Positions 4,817-5,480 of a stretch of DNA of 5,480 bases are shown one piece after another. The number at the start of each line of letters is the position of its first letter. The stretch's first letter is position 1. A model generated the notes under the pieces. It did not search any database. It saw only the letters and a list, made by a program, of their open reading frames with translations, and was not told the origin of the DNA. Source of the DNA: an uncultured Porphyromonadaceae bacterium (GTDB taxonomy: Bacteria; Bacteroidota; Bacteroidia; Bacteroidales; Muribaculaceae); contig CAJJQT010000140.1 in assembly GCA_905193995.1 (NCBI GenBank), positions 1 to 5,480 of the forward strand. Reading direction: 5' to 3'. Position numbers and translations under genes: made by a program.

Positions 4817-5480
4817 TTACAGCAGCTTCATGGCGACGGCGGCGGTGACGGCCTCGATGCTGTTGCCGACACTCAGCTTCGCGATGATGTTCTGTCGGTG
4901 TCGGTTGACGGTGTGGATGCTGATGCCGAGCATGTCGGCGATCTGCTTGCTCGGGCGTCCGTCGCGTATAAGTTTCAGGACTTCCTTCTCGCGGTCGCTC
5001 AGCACATGTCGTCGACGCGTGTCGAACGTCAGCTTAGTTACAGCTCCTCTGACGTTGTCGACGATGCGTGGATCTATTCCATGATCCGTGTCCTGATAAG
5101 GCGAAATGTCGTAAAGACACAGTATCAGCCATGTCTTCCCCGCGGGCGACAGCCCGACGATCTGAGTGCTGTTGTCGACATAGCGGTATGTGCCGCACTT
5201 GTCGCGCATCCGCAGGCGGCACACGGCCTTCCGGCCCGGTTTGGCTTGGCTGTCGAGCCCGTCGGTCAGCCTGAAGAACTCATATTCGAGAAAGCGCTTG
5301 TCTACGAGGTCTTCGGGGTGAATCAGGCCGTATATATCATCCTCGTCGCTTGAATTCACTTCGATGACGGGCTGCTCTGCGTCTGCCAGACCCATTAGCT
5401 GCCCGAATTTGCCCGGGAAGATGTAGCAGCGGTCGCAAGATGCGTCCGTGATGACGGCGCAGCCGCCGCGGACCTTTACG
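4817..5480 (-). CDS. PAS-LuxR transcription regulator, N-terminus cut by window edge
   Basis: The reading frame stays open past the first internal Met (ATG at 5395) to the window edge. The codons at 5396-5479 encode sensible sequence (VKVRGGCAVITDASCDRCYI, then FPGKFGQL), so the true start lies outside and the gene is 5'-partial. The visible part begins with a PAS-fold sensor: IHPEDL near 5307-5323, then CRLRMRDKCGTYRYVDNST and WLILCLYDIS strands. The C-terminus is a LuxR/GerE helix-turn-helix at about 4871-5005: LSDREKEVLKLI, SKQIADMLGISIHTVNRHRQNI, then AKL. The Asp/Glu, Gly and Val positions typical of the family are present. The protein is a cytoplasmic DNA-binding regulator. PAS-LuxR proteins of this build are common in Bacteroidales, and the signal sensed is unknown. 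Several Cys residues in the N-terminal part (C-A-V-I, S-C-D-R-C-Y) could suit redox or metal sensing, but this is speculation. It precedes the GH13 gene on the same strand. Confidence 0.88.
   Translation of the reverse strand, partial: VKVRGGCAVITDASCDRCYIFPGKFGQLMGLADAEQPVIEVNSSDEDDIYGLIHPEDLVDKRFLEYEFFRLTDGLDSQAKPGRKAVCRLRMRDKCGTYRYVDNSTQIVGLSPAGKTWLILCLYDISPYQDTDHGIDPRIVDNVRGAVTKLTFDTRRRHVLSDREKEVLKLIRDGRPSKQIADMLGISIHTVNRHRQNIIAKLSVGNSIEAVTAAVAMKLL

Overview
The window looks like chromosome of a gut-type Bacteroidales, most likely Muribaculaceae or a near relative. This rests on the gene families present, on a Bacteroidetes-style C-terminal motif in one secreted protein, and on promoters of the Bacteroidetes form (TTG, about 20 bases, TAnnTTTG) with no clear Shine-Dalgarno sites. 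G+C is moderately high by eye. I see no rRNA, tRNA, CRISPR array, insertion sequence or phage gene.

Layout from left to right. Bases 78-395 (minus) encode a small lipoprotein whose mature part resembles a free-standing subtilisin-propeptide/I9-type inhibitor domain. It has its own good promoter at 432-462. Bases 480-545 hold two hairpins that probably end the transcript of the next gene. Bases 593-1432 (minus) encode a secreted protein of unknown function with a Bacteroidetes C-terminal motif. A 119-base divergent spacer follows. Then come two tightly packed plus-strand genes: a maltose/galactoside-type O-acetyltransferase (1552-2148), whose last 24 codons are read out of frame after an apparent 10-base deletion, and a YihX-like HAD phosphatase (2151-2771). 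The HAD gene overlaps, tail to tail, a small two-helix membrane protein on the minus strand (2754-2960).

The right half is on the minus strand. It holds a secreted MalS-like family GH13 protein (3050-4750) and, upstream of it, a PAS-LuxR transcription regulator (4817 to the window edge, N-terminus cut off). The GH13 protein has its own promoter, with a 19-base inverted repeat lying over the expected transcription start.

The most notable observation is that the GH13 protein keeps the MalS scaffold and the nucleophile Asp but has lost the canonical residues of regions I, III and IV, including the acid/base Glu and the His-Asp pair. It therefore looks like a conserved pseudoenzyme, or a GH13 with rebuilt chemistry. 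The acetyltransferase, glucose-1-phosphatase-like and MalS-like families all touch alpha-glucan or maltose metabolism, so a shared theme is possible. That link is inference; no SusC/SusD pair is visible.
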